In this document: positions 35,914 through 44,342 of the stretch, in pieces | How the letters are laid out: every line of letters starts with the position of its first letter | How positions within the stretch are numbered: the stretch's first letter is position 1 | Origin: Mycolicibacterium helvum | GTDB taxonomy: Bacteria; Actinomycetota; Actinomycetes; Mycobacteriales; Mycobacteriaceae | Length of the DNA stretch: 64,000 bases | Direction of reading: 5' to 3' | Assembly: GCF_010731895.1 (NCBI RefSeq) | Contig: NZ_AP022596.1 | Coordinates: 1,426,001 to 1,490,000 of the forward strand | Position numbers and translations under genes: made by a program | The notes under the pieces: generated by a model | Told to the model about the DNA's origin: nothing | The model's database searches: none | What the model saw: only the letters and a program-made list of their open reading frames with translations

Positions 35914-36609
35914 TCATTGAATCTTGTCGTGCTTGGCAAGGTTGTGGCGAGCGCACATCAACTGAATATTCTCCGCGACGAGCGATGACCCACCGCGCGA
36001 GTACGGAATGATGTGGTCGAAGTGCAGGTTGTCGGCGCTCCCGCACTCAACGCACTTCCCCGCGTCACGCTTCCATACGGCGAGCTTCACGTCACTCGGG
36101 ATCAGCCGGTTCTGCTCCAGCCGCGGCTCCCTTGAGTCGATGACCGGCGTTGCATCAGCATCCACTTCGAGCCGAAATTTGAACACTAACCGGCCCTGGG
36201 ACTCTTCGCGCCAGGCATCAACGAGGCGGAACGTGCCGTTGAAGGTCCAAATGCCCGTCCGCATCTTCTCGTACACCCGCACCCGTTCAGGCCGCGCACC
36301 GAGATCGCGGTGTTGAGCTGCAGCTTGCGCGAATTGACCATTCTGAGTCAGCTTGCCACCAGGTGTCCGTTCAGGCTGGTCGACCGTCTTCGGGTCAGGA
36401 CCTCCTTGCTTCCTCGGCAAGTTGTGGCCCTCGTAGATGAGGACGCGGCCGTCCTCTTCGACCCGATCGTCATATGGCGCGCCAGGCCTGCGGCTCATCA
36501 AGATGATGCTGCGTCTACCTGCACACCCAAAGTTCATCCCCTGCTGGAGGCTGGCGTCCTCTTCTTGACACATCTCGCGGTAGGAGATCACTTCGTCGGG
36601 CACCAGCAC
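35914..36609 (-). CDS. SRA-like plus HNH endonuclease (modification-dependent restriction)
   Basis: About 231 residues. The N-terminal part resembles an SRA/YDG base-flipping domain that recognises modified cytosine: YDDRVEEDGRVLIYEGHN, DPKTVDQPERTPGGKLTQNG, VRVYEKMRTGIWTFNGTF, GRLVFKFRLEVD. The C-terminal HNH nuclease has CVECG, HFDHIIPYSRGG, then NIQLMCARHNLAKH, which supplies zinc and catalytic histidine ligands. Such proteins cut methylated foreign DNA (type IV-like). GTG 36609 is chosen because an inverted repeat upstream (36663-36718) would otherwise lie in the coding part; TTG 36702 is the longest alternative. No methylase gene is nearby, as expected for this type. Confidence 0.75.
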   Translation of the reverse strand: MLVPDEVISYREMCQEEDASLQQGMNFGCAGRRSIILMSRRPGAPYDDRVEEDGRVLIYEGHNLPRKQGGPDPKTVDQPERTPGGKLTQNGQFAQAAAQHRDLGARPERVRVYEKMRTGIWTFNGTFRLVDAWREESQGRLVFKFRLEVDADATPVIDSREPRLEQNRLIPSDVKLAVWKRDAGKCVECGSADNLHFDHIIPYSRGGSSLVAENIQLMCARHNLAKHDKIQ

Positions 36610-36662
36610 ATGCAGGATCGTAGGTGAGATCGTCGTCGCCGCGCGCGATTCTGGGCAGCCGA

Positions 36663-36718
36663 ACCAAGGGGCTTCCGCGCGGCGCCAAGGCAAGAGGACC
36701 AAGTTGCAGCCCCTTGGT
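36663..36718. promoter_or_regulatory. 11-base inverted repeat upstream of the nuclease gene
   Basis: ACCAAGGGGCT (36663-36673) and AGCCCCTTGGT (36708-36718) are perfect reverse complements 34 bases apart, located between the secreted-protein gene and the nuclease start. They could be an operator for tight control of the nuclease or a terminator of the upstream gene. The long spacer argues for two binding sites or a looped structure rather than a simple hairpin. Confidence 0.4.
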
Positions 36719-36738
36719 CGTCCGCCGACACCAACCCC

Positions 36739-37161
36739 CTACGCAGGCACCAACGTAATCGGAATCTGCGTCTGCCCCGGCCGGGTCATCTGGCAGTTCC
36801 CTTGCTGAATCTCCATCACCTGACCCTGCAAGGTCTGCGAGTTCCAGGTGAAGACCATCGCGCCCTTGGTCTTAGACCTATCGGGGCACACCGGCACCTG
36901 ACCAACGATCCTCATCATCCAGGTGTGCATACCTTGGTAGACGGCTTTGCCTTCGATCAGCGGTGACGTCACGTTGGCCAGACAGCCCGGCTCGATCGTG
37001 TTGCACAGGTTCGAGATGGTCCAGGTGTCGATCAGTGTGTTCGGGCCCTTCACATCGAAGGTGCCGCTGAGCAGATCGTCGGACGCAGACGCCACCGGGG
37101 CGGCGGCCAGCACAAGCCCGCACACCATCGCCCCCGCTGCAACGACATGACCAGCGCGCAT
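36739..37161 (-). CDS. Secreted mycobacterial protein of unknown function
   Basis: A 140-residue exported protein. The signal peptide MRAGHVVAAGAMVCGLVLAA ends near ASAS-DD. The mature part has SGTFDVKGPNTLIDTWTISN, four cysteines (SNLCNT, PGCLAN, PVCPDR, GNCQMT) that can form two disulphides, and a beta-rich pattern. Similar small secreted proteins are frequent in mycobacteria and have no assigned role. The ATG at 37161 has AAGGGG upstream; the longer frame to 37248 is not supported. Confidence 0.75.
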   Translation of the reverse strand: MRAGHVVAAGAMVCGLVLAAAPVASASDDLLSGTFDVKGPNTLIDTWTISNLCNTIEPGCLANVTSPLIEGKAVYQGMHTWMMRIVGQVPVCPDRSKTKGAMVFTWNSQTLQGQVMEIQQGNCQMTRPGQTQIPITLVPA

Positions 37162-37319
37162 GACACAACCCCTTACCCACGGTCGACGGTTGTCAACAGT
37201 ATGCAGACAATGTACGAAGCGGCAGCTTGAGCTCTCGACGCTACCCACGCAAACCCTCTGCGACCCGACCTGTTCAGCACCTTTATCGCCGCCGCCTGGG
37301 CTAGCGTTAGCCGATCACT

Positions 37320-38957
37320 ATGGGTGCCGACCACGACCTCGAAACCGCCCGCGACGCGTACTCCCGCGGCGACTGGCGCACCGCCTACGACCACTTCACC
37401 GCGGCCCAGAGCACCAAAGAACTGACCACCGACGACCTGTCCTGCTACGGCATGGCGGCCTGGCGGCTGGGCCACGGCCGGCACTCCATGCAGCTCTCTG
37501 AGCAGGCGTTCAACCGGCTCAGCGCCGCCAACGACACCCGCGCCGCCGCGATGAAGGCCGTCGAGGTCGCCCTGCAGTGGTTCAACGGCGGCGACCTGAC
37601 CATCACCCGCGTCTGGATCAACCGCGCCCGCCGCCTGCATGACAAGCAACCCGACGACCAGGTCCTGGCCTACCTGCTCTACCTGGACTCCCTCGTCGCC
37701 ATCGACGAGGGCCGAAACGACGTCGCCGCCGCCCTCGTCGAGCAGCTTCACGAGGTCACCACGAGACTCAACGACCCCGGCTTCACCGCCCTCTTCTCGA
37801 CGGCCAGCGGCGTCACGATGCTGCCGTTTGCCCGCACCACCGAAGCCTTCGCCCAACTCGACGAGGCGATGATGCCGGTGCTGGCCGACCAGGTCCCGGT
37901 CGACTGGGCCGGTGACATCTACTGCGCCGTCATCTACGAATGCCATCGCCTGGCCGACCTCAACCGCATGAAGACCTGGTTCGACGCCATGGAAGTCTGG
38001 CGCAAAGGCCCGCAGGTCTCGGCCTCCTGGTACGGCACCACCTGCGAGGTCCACAAGATGGACCTACACAGCGCGACCAAGGACTACCACCAGGTGGAGC
38101 AGCGCCTACTCGACGCGATCGCGGCGCTCGGCGACTTCCCCGGAACCACGGGCAAGGGCTACTACGAACTCGGCGAGATCCGTCGCCGCAAAGGCGATAT
38201 CGACGGTGCCCGCGCCGCCTTCGCCACCGCACGCGACCACAACAAAGACCCCCAACCCGGCGAAGCCCTGCTGCGCTGCCAGCTCGGTGAGGACGCCGCC
38301 GCCGCGACCGACCTGCGGCTGCGGATCGACGCCGAGAACGACGACATCAACCGCACCCGGCTGCTGCCCGCCGCCGTCGAAATCGCGCTGGCCCGAAACA
38401 AAGTCGACGAGGCCGACCAGTACTGCACCGAATTAGAAACCGGTGCAGAGAAATTCGACTCCCCCGGCTTCCGCGCCTGGGCCCGCCACGCCCGCGGCGC
38501 CGTGCTCGTCAAGCAGGGCCGCGAAGCCGACGCCCTGCCCGTCTTACAAGACGCACTAAAGCGCTACCGCAACACCCAGTGCCGCTACGAGATGGCCCAG
38601 GTCTACGAGTGGATGGCGCTGGCCCGCCAGGGCACCGGCGACAAGGCGGGCGCGGTCACCGACGCTGCCAACGCGCAGGCCATCTTCCAGCAGCTCGGCG
38701 CGGTGCCCAGCCAGGCGGCGCCAACCGAGGCAGCGCCCGGCGGCCTGACCAAACGCGAGCTCGAGGTGCTGGCCGGTATCGCCGCCGGCGCCTCCAACCG
38801 CGACGTCGCCAAGCAGTTGTTCATCAGCGAGAAGACGGTCGGGCGGCACCTGGCCAACATCTACGTCAAGCTCGGCGTCTCCTCGCGCACCGCCGCAGCG
38901 GCCTGGGCCCACGACAACAAGGTGCGGCCGAGCGCGCCTACATCATTTGCACCATAG
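37320..38957 (+). CDS. TPR-repeat LuxR-type transcriptional regulator
   Basis: A 545-residue regulator. Residues 1-450 are helical repeats of the TPR kind ([57 protein letters not shown]), suited to protein or ligand binding. The C-terminus (about 478-535) is a LuxR helix-turn-helix: [54 protein letters not shown]. No ATPase or receiver domain is present. It lies 65 bases upstream of the transporter genes and may control them. The signal is unknown. Confidence 0.85.
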   Translation: MGADHDLETARDAYSRGDWRTAYDHFTAAQSTKELTTDDLSCYGMAAWRLGHGRHSMQLSEQAFNRLSAANDTRAAAMKAVEVALQWFNGGDLTITRVWINRARRLHDKQPDDQVLAYLLYLDSLVAIDEGRNDVAAALVEQLHEVTTRLNDPGFTALFSTASGVTMLPFARTTEAFAQLDEAMMPVLADQVPVDWAGDIYCAVIYECHRLADLNRMKTWFDAMEVWRKGPQVSASWYGTTCEVHKMDLHSATKDYHQVEQRLLDAIAALGDFPGTTGKGYYELGEIRRRKGDIDGARAAFATARDHNKDPQPGEALLRCQLGEDAAAATDLRLRIDAENDDINRTRLLPAAVEIALARNKVDEADQYCTELETGAEKFDSPGFRAWARHARGAVLVKQGREADALPVLQDALKRYRNTQCRYEMAQVYEWMALARQGTGDKAGAVTDAANAQAIFQQLGAVPSQAAPTEAAPGGLTKRELEVLAGIAAGASNRDVAKQLFISEKTVGRHLANIYVKLGVSSRTAAAAWAHDNKVRPSAPTSFAP

Positions 38958-39022
38958 CCTGCCTGCACAAACGCACCTTTCTCCCGATGCCGCGGGGCGC
39001 CTGCGCGCCATACGTTCAATCC

Positions 39023-40483
39023 ATGAGCCACCGCTGGCTCGCGCTGGGCGTGCTCAGCCTGGGCGTGCTACTCATCGGAGTCGACGGCACCGTGCTGGCC
39101 GTCGCGACACCGATGATCTCCAAGGATCTCGGCGCTTCGGCCACCCAACTCCTCTGGATCGGCGACATCTACTCGTTCGTGCTCGCCGGACTGCTGATCA
39201 CGATGGGCAGCCTCGGCGACCGCACCGGACACAAGACGTTGTTACTCTGCAGCGCAACCGCTTTCGCCATCGCCTCGCTGGCCACGGCCTACGCACCGAC
39301 CGCCGAGCTGCTGATCGCCGCGCGCGCACTTCTCGGTATCGCGGGTGCCAGCCTGGCGCCGTCGACCCTAGCCTTGATCCGGGGCCTGTTTTCCAGCGCG
39401 CGGGAACGGTCTGTGGCGATGGGCATTTGGGCGTCCGTGTTCGCCGCGGGAACCGCGCTGGGCCCGGTCATCGGCGGCGCGCTGTTGGAGCACTTCTGGT
39501 GGGGCTCGGTGTTCCTGATCAACGTGCCGATGATCGTGGCGCTGGTCGCGGGCGGCATCATGCTGCTTCCCGAACTGCGCAACCCGATCCCGGGGCCATG
39601 GGATCTGGCCGGCGTCGGGTTGTCCCTGGCCGGCATGCTCGGCCTGGTCTACGCCGCCAAGCAGGGCGCCGCCCACGGGCTGCACGCCGATATCGTCGTG
39701 GCCGGACTGGTCGGTGCCGCGGCACTGGTCCTGTTCGTGCGACGCCAGTTGACCACACCGCACCCGCTGATCGACGTCCGGTTGTTCGCCAATCGGCGGT
39801 TCTCGGGTGTGGTCGTCACCAATTCGCTTACGGTGCTGGGCCCTTCGTCGGTGCTCTACTTCCTGTCGCAGTACTTGCAGCTGGTTCAGGGGTACAGCCC
39901 GCTGCAGGCCGGACTGGCCGAACTGCCCGCCGCGGTGGCAGCGATGACGTTCGGTGTGCTCGCCGGTGTCGCCGTGCGGTACTGGTCGCAACGCGCGGTC
40001 CTCACCACCGCGCTGGTATGGATCGGCGCCGCGCTGGGATCGCTGACGGCGCTGAGCCCGTCCACCACCTACCCGCAAATCGGCATCGCCCTGTTTGCGA
40101 TCGGCGCCGGGCTCGGGGTGGCCTTCGCGATCGCCAACGACGTCGTCATCACCAGCGTGCCGCCGCAGAACGCCGGTGCCGCGGCCGGGATCTCGGAGAC
40201 CGCCTACGAGCTGGCCACCGGACTGGGGATCGCGCTACTGGGCAGCGTGATCGCCGGCGTGTGCCGGCACGTGGCGCAGGTGCCCGACACCCACCCGTTC
40301 GCGGCAGCAGTGACGGCCGACCACCCTGCCTTCACCAGCGGCCTGGCCCTCGCCGCGGGAATCGGTTCGGCCCTGCTGCTGACATCGGCGCTGGCGGTCT
40401 GGGTATTGCTCAAGCCGCTGCCCCACTGGCAGCCCCTGCCTTATGGTTGCCTCAACTCTGAGGAAGGCTCGGTGCCGGGATGA
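39023..40483 (+). CDS. MFS drug efflux transporter, DHA2 (EmrB/QacA) type
   Basis: A 486-residue, 14-segment proton-driven exporter. Motifs include LLIGVDGTVLAVATPMISKD (segment 1), MGSLGDRTGHKTLLL (loop 2-3 motif A) and WASVFAAGTALGPVIGGALL (motif C of antiporters). DHA2 proteins expel cationic dyes, biocides or lipophilic antibiotics. ATG 39023 is followed closely by the first helix. The stop overlaps the ATG of the permease gene (ATGA), so they are co-translated. Confidence 0.87.
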   Translation: MSHRWLALGVLSLGVLLIGVDGTVLAVATPMISKDLGASATQLLWIGDIYSFVLAGLLITMGSLGDRTGHKTLLLCSATAFAIASLATAYAPTAELLIAARALLGIAGASLAPSTLALIRGLFSSARERSVAMGIWASVFAAGTALGPVIGGALLEHFWWGSVFLINVPMIVALVAGGIMLLPELRNPIPGPWDLAGVGLSLAGMLGLVYAAKQGAAHGLHADIVVAGLVGAAALVLFVRRQLTTPHPLIDVRLFANRRFSGVVVTNSLTVLGPSSVLYFLSQYLQLVQGYSPLQAGLAELPAAVAAMTFGVLAGVAVRYWSQRAVLTTALVWIGAALGSLTALSPSTTYPQIGIALFAIGAGLGVAFAIANDVVITSVPPQNAGAAAGISETAYELATGLGIALLGSVIAGVCRHVAQVPDTHPFAAAVTADHPAFTSGLALAAGIGSALLLTSALAVWVLLKPLPHWQPLPYGCLNSEEGSVPG

Positions 40484-41925
40484 CCGCTGAATCGACCGAC
40501 GAGGAACTCCGACATTCCGGGTACCAGCCGGAGCTGAAACGCACCCTCGGCGGGTTTCAGGTGTTCGCGATCTCATTCGCGTTCATCTCGGTGGTCGTCG
40601 GCATCTTCGCGACCTACGGTGCTGTGCTCAATTATTCAGGGCCGGTGGGGATCTGGTTGTGGGTCATCGCCGCCATCGGCCAAATACTGGTGGCGCTGGT
40701 GGTCGCACAGTTCGCCGCCCGTATCGCGCTCAGCGGCTCGTCCTATCAGTGGGCGTCGCGACTGGCGAACCCGAAAGTCGGCTGGCTGTTCGGCTGGTTG
40801 ACGTTCTGGTTCCTGGCCATCGCGGTGGCGGCGATGGACAACGCACTGGCCAGCCAAGCGCTCATGCCACTGTTCGGGATCGCACCCGACGAGGACGTCG
40901 CCCGGCTGATCACGTTGGCGCTGTTGCTGACTCAGGCGGTGCTCGTCATCGCCTCCACCCGGTTGCTCGGCATAGTGACGTCCGCCGCGGTGGGACTCGA
41001 GCTGGCGATCCTGGCGGTGTTGGTGGTCGGCCTCGGCGCCGTCATGGCGTTCTCACACACCGGCACCGTCGGCAACCTCATCTCGCGCGGCGTCGCGGCC
41101 GACGCACCCAACTACTTCGCGATCGGCGGCCCGCTGATGGCCGGCATGATCATGGGCCTGGTGACGCTCGTCGGCTTCGACTCCGCGGCGAATCTGGCTG
41201 AGGAGGCCAAGGATCCGTTTCGGAGCGTCCCGCGCGCCATCGTCTCGTCGGTGGCGGCCTCGGCGGTGTTGGGGCTGCTGTTCGTCGTCATCCTCACATT
41301 GGCGATCAAGGACATCACCCGGGTGACGACCAGCGGATCGCCGGTGGCCACCATCATCGGCGACCAGCTCGGTCCGGTGATGGAGCGAGTTCTGTTGACG
41401 GGCATCGTGTTCGCGATGTTCGGCGCGGGGATGGTGATGATCGCCGCGTGCTCGCGCCAAGCGTTCGCGATGGCGCGCGATTCCCGCTTCCCCGGCCACA
41501 CGCTGTTCCGCCGCGTCAGCCCGCGCACTCGGACGCCGGTGGCCGCCACCATCCTGATTCTGGTGATCGGGGTCGTGCTGATGGTCGCGCTGCCCGGCGC
41601 CGCACTACTGCAGCTGATCGTCGCGTCGACCATCCTGCCCGCCCTGCTGTACGGCGGGATCGTTGTGCTCTACCTCTGTGTACGCAAACGCCTGGAAGCC
41701 AAAGAGGGCAGCTTCAGCCTCGGCCGTTTCGAGTTGCCGGTGGCCTACACCGCGCTGATCTGGGTGGCCTTCTCCATCTTCGTCCTGGTATCCCCCAGTG
41801 AGGCAAGGATTCCCGGCCTCATCGTGTTGGGTTTGATCCTGGTCGGTGGCCTGTACTTCGCCGCGATGCTGGTCTTCAACCGCGAAGCACTGGAGACCGA
41901 ACCGGGCGAACCCGGCGCGTTCTAG
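40480..41925 (+). CDS. APC-family amino acid permease
   Basis: A 481-residue, 12-segment permease. Signs are the unwound first helix ISFAFISVVVGIFATYGAVL, SGSSYQWASRLANPKVGWLF and GFDSAANLAEEAKDPFRSVP, the typical loop after segment 6. It resembles amino-acid/polyamine importers of the APC superfamily. Coupling with a DHA2 exporter in one transcript is unusual; the two may form a solute exchange or respond to the same LuxR regulator upstream. The substrate is unknown. Confidence 0.85.
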   Translation: MTAESTDEELRHSGYQPELKRTLGGFQVFAISFAFISVVVGIFATYGAVLNYSGPVGIWLWVIAAIGQILVALVVAQFAARIALSGSSYQWASRLANPKVGWLFGWLTFWFLAIAVAAMDNALASQALMPLFGIAPDEDVARLITLALLLTQAVLVIASTRLLGIVTSAAVGLELAILAVLVVGLGAVMAFSHTGTVGNLISRGVAADAPNYFAIGGPLMAGMIMGLVTLVGFDSAANLAEEAKDPFRSVPRAIVSSVAASAVLGLLFVVILTLAIKDITRVTTSGSPVATIIGDQLGPVMERVLLTGIVFAMFGAGMVMIAACSRQAFAMARDSRFPGHTLFRRVSPRTRTPVAATILILVIGVVLMVALPGAALLQLIVASTILPALLYGGIVVLYLCVRKRLEAKEGSFSLGRFELPVAYTALIWVAFSIFVLVSPSEARIPGLIVLGLILVGGLYFAAMLVFNREALETEPGEPGAF

Positions 41926-42024
41926 GCGGCGGCCCCGGCAGAGAGTAGGCTGCACAACTATTAGGTCGGGGGCTGGCACAGTCAACTGGTTGCGACGGCC
42001 CCCCTTGGGATCGAGGCGACGGCC

Positions 42025-42321
42025 ATGCGTAAAGTTCCGTGCTACCTAACGTTGGGACTGATCTCCGTCATGGGGCCAGGCACCCTCATTTCCGCAACGC
42101 CCGCCGCTGCGGACTGCACGAATGCCGGTGCGGCGACGGTGTGCGCCCAGGGTGAAGTGCGCGGCGGCGGGCCAACCGCACCGATTGCCGGGCCTGCCTA
42201 CCCAGGTTATTGCGCCGACCCGTGGTACTGCGACGACGGCTGGAATCTTGATCTCTCCCTTCGCCCGAACCCGGGGCCGGGGCCTAGCCCCAGGCCCCCC
42301 AGGCCAGGCCCCCGCAACTAA
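42025..42321 (+). CDS. Small secreted proline-rich protein
   Basis: A 98-residue exported protein. The signal peptide (LTLGLISVMGPGTLISAT) ends near AAA-DC. The mature part has four cysteines (DCTNAG, TVCAQG, GYCADPWYCDD) and a Pro/Gly-rich tail (NPGPGPSPRPPRPGPRN). I do not recognise the family. It precedes the haemophore-like gene by 40 bases and may be co-transcribed with it. Confidence 0.65.
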   Translation: MRKVPCYLTLGLISVMGPGTLISATPAAADCTNAGAATVCAQGEVRGGGPTAPIAGPAYPGYCADPWYCDDGWNLDLSLRPNPGPGPSPRPPRPGPRN

Positions 42322-42361
42322 GCGCGCCCCGTCCATCCCTCATCGTGAAGGAGTCACGTCC

Positions 42362-42712
42362 ATGTTGATCCGCAGCTTGATCGGCGCAGGCATCATCGCC
42401 AGCACAACCCTCCTCGGCAGTGCGGCCACCGCTGCCGCCGATGAACCGAACTGCACGGCAGGCGATCTCACTCAGGTCCTGTCCGGCGTCAATGCCGGGA
42501 TGTCGGTATACCTGTTCACCCATCCCGACGTGAACGCTTTCTTCACCAGCCTCAAGGGCAAGTCCCGGGATGAGATGAGCACTGCGGTGTCCAACTACCT
42601 GCAGGCCAATCCCGAGATCCGAGACCAGATCAAGGCCGTCAGGCAGCCGGCCGCCGACTTCCGGTCGCGCTGCGATGCGCCGATGCCCGACGATATGGGC
42701 CCGATGAGCTAG
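42362..42712 (+). CDS. Haemophore-like haem-binding protein (Rv0203 type)
   Basis: A 116-residue exported protein. A signal peptide (MLIRSLIGAGIIASTTLLGS) precedes a helical domain CTAGDLTQVLSGVNAGMSVY, LFTHPDVNAFFTSLKG, closed by a late cysteine (FRSRCDAP). The family of mycobacterial haemophores binds haem outside the membrane and passes it to MmpL transporters. The ATG has AAGGAG nine bases upstream. No MmpL gene is nearby, so its partner must be elsewhere. Confidence 0.8.
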   Translation: MLIRSLIGAGIIASTTLLGSAATAAADEPNCTAGDLTQVLSGVNAGMSVYLFTHPDVNAFFTSLKGKSRDEMSTAVSNYLQANPEIRDQIKAVRQPAADFRSRCDAPMPDDMGPMS

Positions 42713-42743
42713 GCGCTCCGACCAAAGACTCCCGGCTGTTGTC

Positions 42744-42782
42744 GCTAAGGGGCGGGCACCCACCAGGTGCCCGCCCCTTAGC
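42744..42782. terminator. Bidirectional terminator hairpin
   Basis: A 17-base perfect stem (GCTAAGGGGCGGGCACC with GGTGCCCGCCCCTTAGC) and a 5-base loop lie between the convergent haemophore and solenoid genes. The stem is GC-rich and ends in AG/CT; flanking T-tracts are short. It is the strongest terminator-like structure I noticed in the window. Confidence 0.8.
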
Positions 42783-42790
42783 CGACGTCC

Positions 42791-44245
42791 CTAGTTCTTC
42801 TGAGCCCGCTTGCTTCCCGCGGTTCCAGCCTTGCTGCCGCTATCGCCGGTCTTGGCCTTCGTTGCGGGAGCCTTGCTGCTCTGGCCGGCAGTCGCTTGCG
42901 CCCCACCGATGCGGAAGTTGTTGATCGCGATGCCGGGGCCAGTCTTGGTGACGGATTGCCCGTTCGCGAAGATAGTTCCGGCAAGGGCCAGCGGTCCCGG
43001 GCCGGCCTCCACGGTGTTGGTGCCGCCGAGCACGTTGAACCCGGCCGTGTAGTTGCCGCCCGCACCGCCGGCGGTCACCTTGTTGCCGCCGCTCAAGGCG
43101 TTGGCCACAAAGTTCCAGTTACTGCCGGCGCCGCCGACGGTCAACACGTTGTTACTGCCGATGAAGTTGAACACCGAGTTCTGATATCCGCCTTGCGAAA
43201 TCAGCTTGTTGTTGGTGCCGCCCAGGATATTAGTTGCGGAGTTGTAGATGCCGGCCGCGATGGTCACGACGTTGCCGGTGCCGAACCAATTCTGCGCCGT
43301 ATTGCCGTAGCCGCCGCCTGTCGTCGTCACCTTATTGCCGCTGCCAAACAAGTTGCGGACCACGTTTCCATAGCCGTTCGTGACCGAGACGGTGTTGCCA
43401 TTGCCGAGAATGTTGCGAGCCCAGTTCGCGTAGCCGCCGATGGTCTCGACCGTGTTGTTGCTGCCCAAGATGTTGCTCGCGGTGTTGACCAGGCTGCCGA
43501 TTGTCTTGACCTCGTTGCCGTCACCCAGGATGTTGGTGGCCCAGTTGAAGATGCCGCCCTGGGCAGTGACGTTGTTGCCGTTGCCGAAAAGGTTGGTGGC
43601 CAAGTTGATGATCGACCCCGCCGACGAGGAACCGGATTCGACGACGTTGTTACGGCCACCCCAGTTCGAGGCGATGTCGAGCAGGCCGTTCGCGACCACC
43701 CTCATGCTGTTCGAATTCCCGGCAGTGCCGGTGCCGAAGAGATTGAGGGCGATATTGCCGCCACCGCCGGTGCCACCGGCAACCACACTGCTGCTTGTGG
43801 CCCCCGCGTTAGGGGTTGTGACGTTCAGAGCGATATTGAACCCGAGGTTGCCCAGGAATCCCGAACCTGCAGTGGTGGCAGAGCCATTCGGGCCGAGCTG
43901 CGTAGCAATGCCGAACAATCCGTTGGCCGTCGCAGCCGATCCATTGCCGACCGCTGTCGCGAAGGTGAACGCATCTCCGGTGGTGGCCGAGGAATTGGTG
44001 CCGACAGCGAAGGCCCCGCCGAACAACCCGCTGGCATGAGCGGTCGCGCCGTTACCCAATGCGATGGCGATACTCAACGGCGTGCTGGTGCAGGAGGCAC
44101 TGTTCCCGATACCGAAGAAGGACGCGCAGCTCGCGTTCGCGGTGGGAGCCGAGCCCAAGGCGGCGCCGGCGAGCAGCCCGGTCGCGGTGGCGCCCGCAGC
44201 CAGGACGCCGGTAATCGCGCCACGAGACTTTGCGGATGTAATCAT
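42791..44245 (-). CDS. Secreted 20-residue-repeat solenoid protein
   Basis: A 484-residue exported protein. After a signal peptide (ending near TANA-SC) and a Gly/Ala/Asn-rich half, residues about 218-415 hold ten copies of a 20-residue unit, NxLGxGNxVxxxGGxxNxA, for example NILGSNNTVETIGGYANWAR and NLFGSGNKVTTTGGGYGNTA. Repeated Asn, Gly and Val at fixed spacing predict a right-handed beta-solenoid. The C-terminus is Lys/Ala/Ser-rich. It is unlike PE_PGRS or PPE-MPTR spacing. Surface binding or self-assembly is inferred. The ATG has GGGGAAG upstream; a terminator follows the gene. Confidence 0.75.
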   Translation of the reverse strand: MITSAKSRGAITGVLAAGATATGLLAGAALGSAPTANASCASFFGIGNSASCTSTPLSIAIALGNGATAHASGLFGGAFAVGTNSSATTGDAFTFATAVGNGSAATANGLFGIATQLGPNGSATTAGSGFLGNLGFNIALNVTTPNAGATSSSVVAGGTGGGGNIALNLFGTGTAGNSNSMRVVANGLLDIASNWGGRNNVVESGSSSAGSIINLATNLFGNGNNVTAQGGIFNWATNILGDGNEVKTIGSLVNTASNILGSNNTVETIGGYANWARNILGNGNTVSVTNGYGNVVRNLFGSGNKVTTTGGGYGNTAQNWFGTGNVVTIAAGIYNSATNILGGTNNKLISQGGYQNSVFNFIGSNNVLTVGGAGSNWNFVANALSGGNKVTAGGAGGNYTAGFNVLGGTNTVEAGPGPLALAGTIFANGQSVTKTGPGIAINNFRIGGAQATAGQSSKAPATKAKTGDSGSKAGTAGSKRAQKN

Positions 44246-44342
44246 GATGCTTCCCCTGTCACACCTAGATCGCTCTTGATGAATTTGCTGTCGTGCAGCC
44301 GTAAGTATGGCTGACTACCCGGCGCTTGATGCAAATTTCGCC

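Noticed and set aside
42896..44314. 472-codon plus-strand frame across the solenoid gene, and a 628-codon one at 44307-46193
   Set aside because: Both are antisense to proteins with signal peptides and regular repeats; the antisense products mirror those repeats and have no ribosome site.
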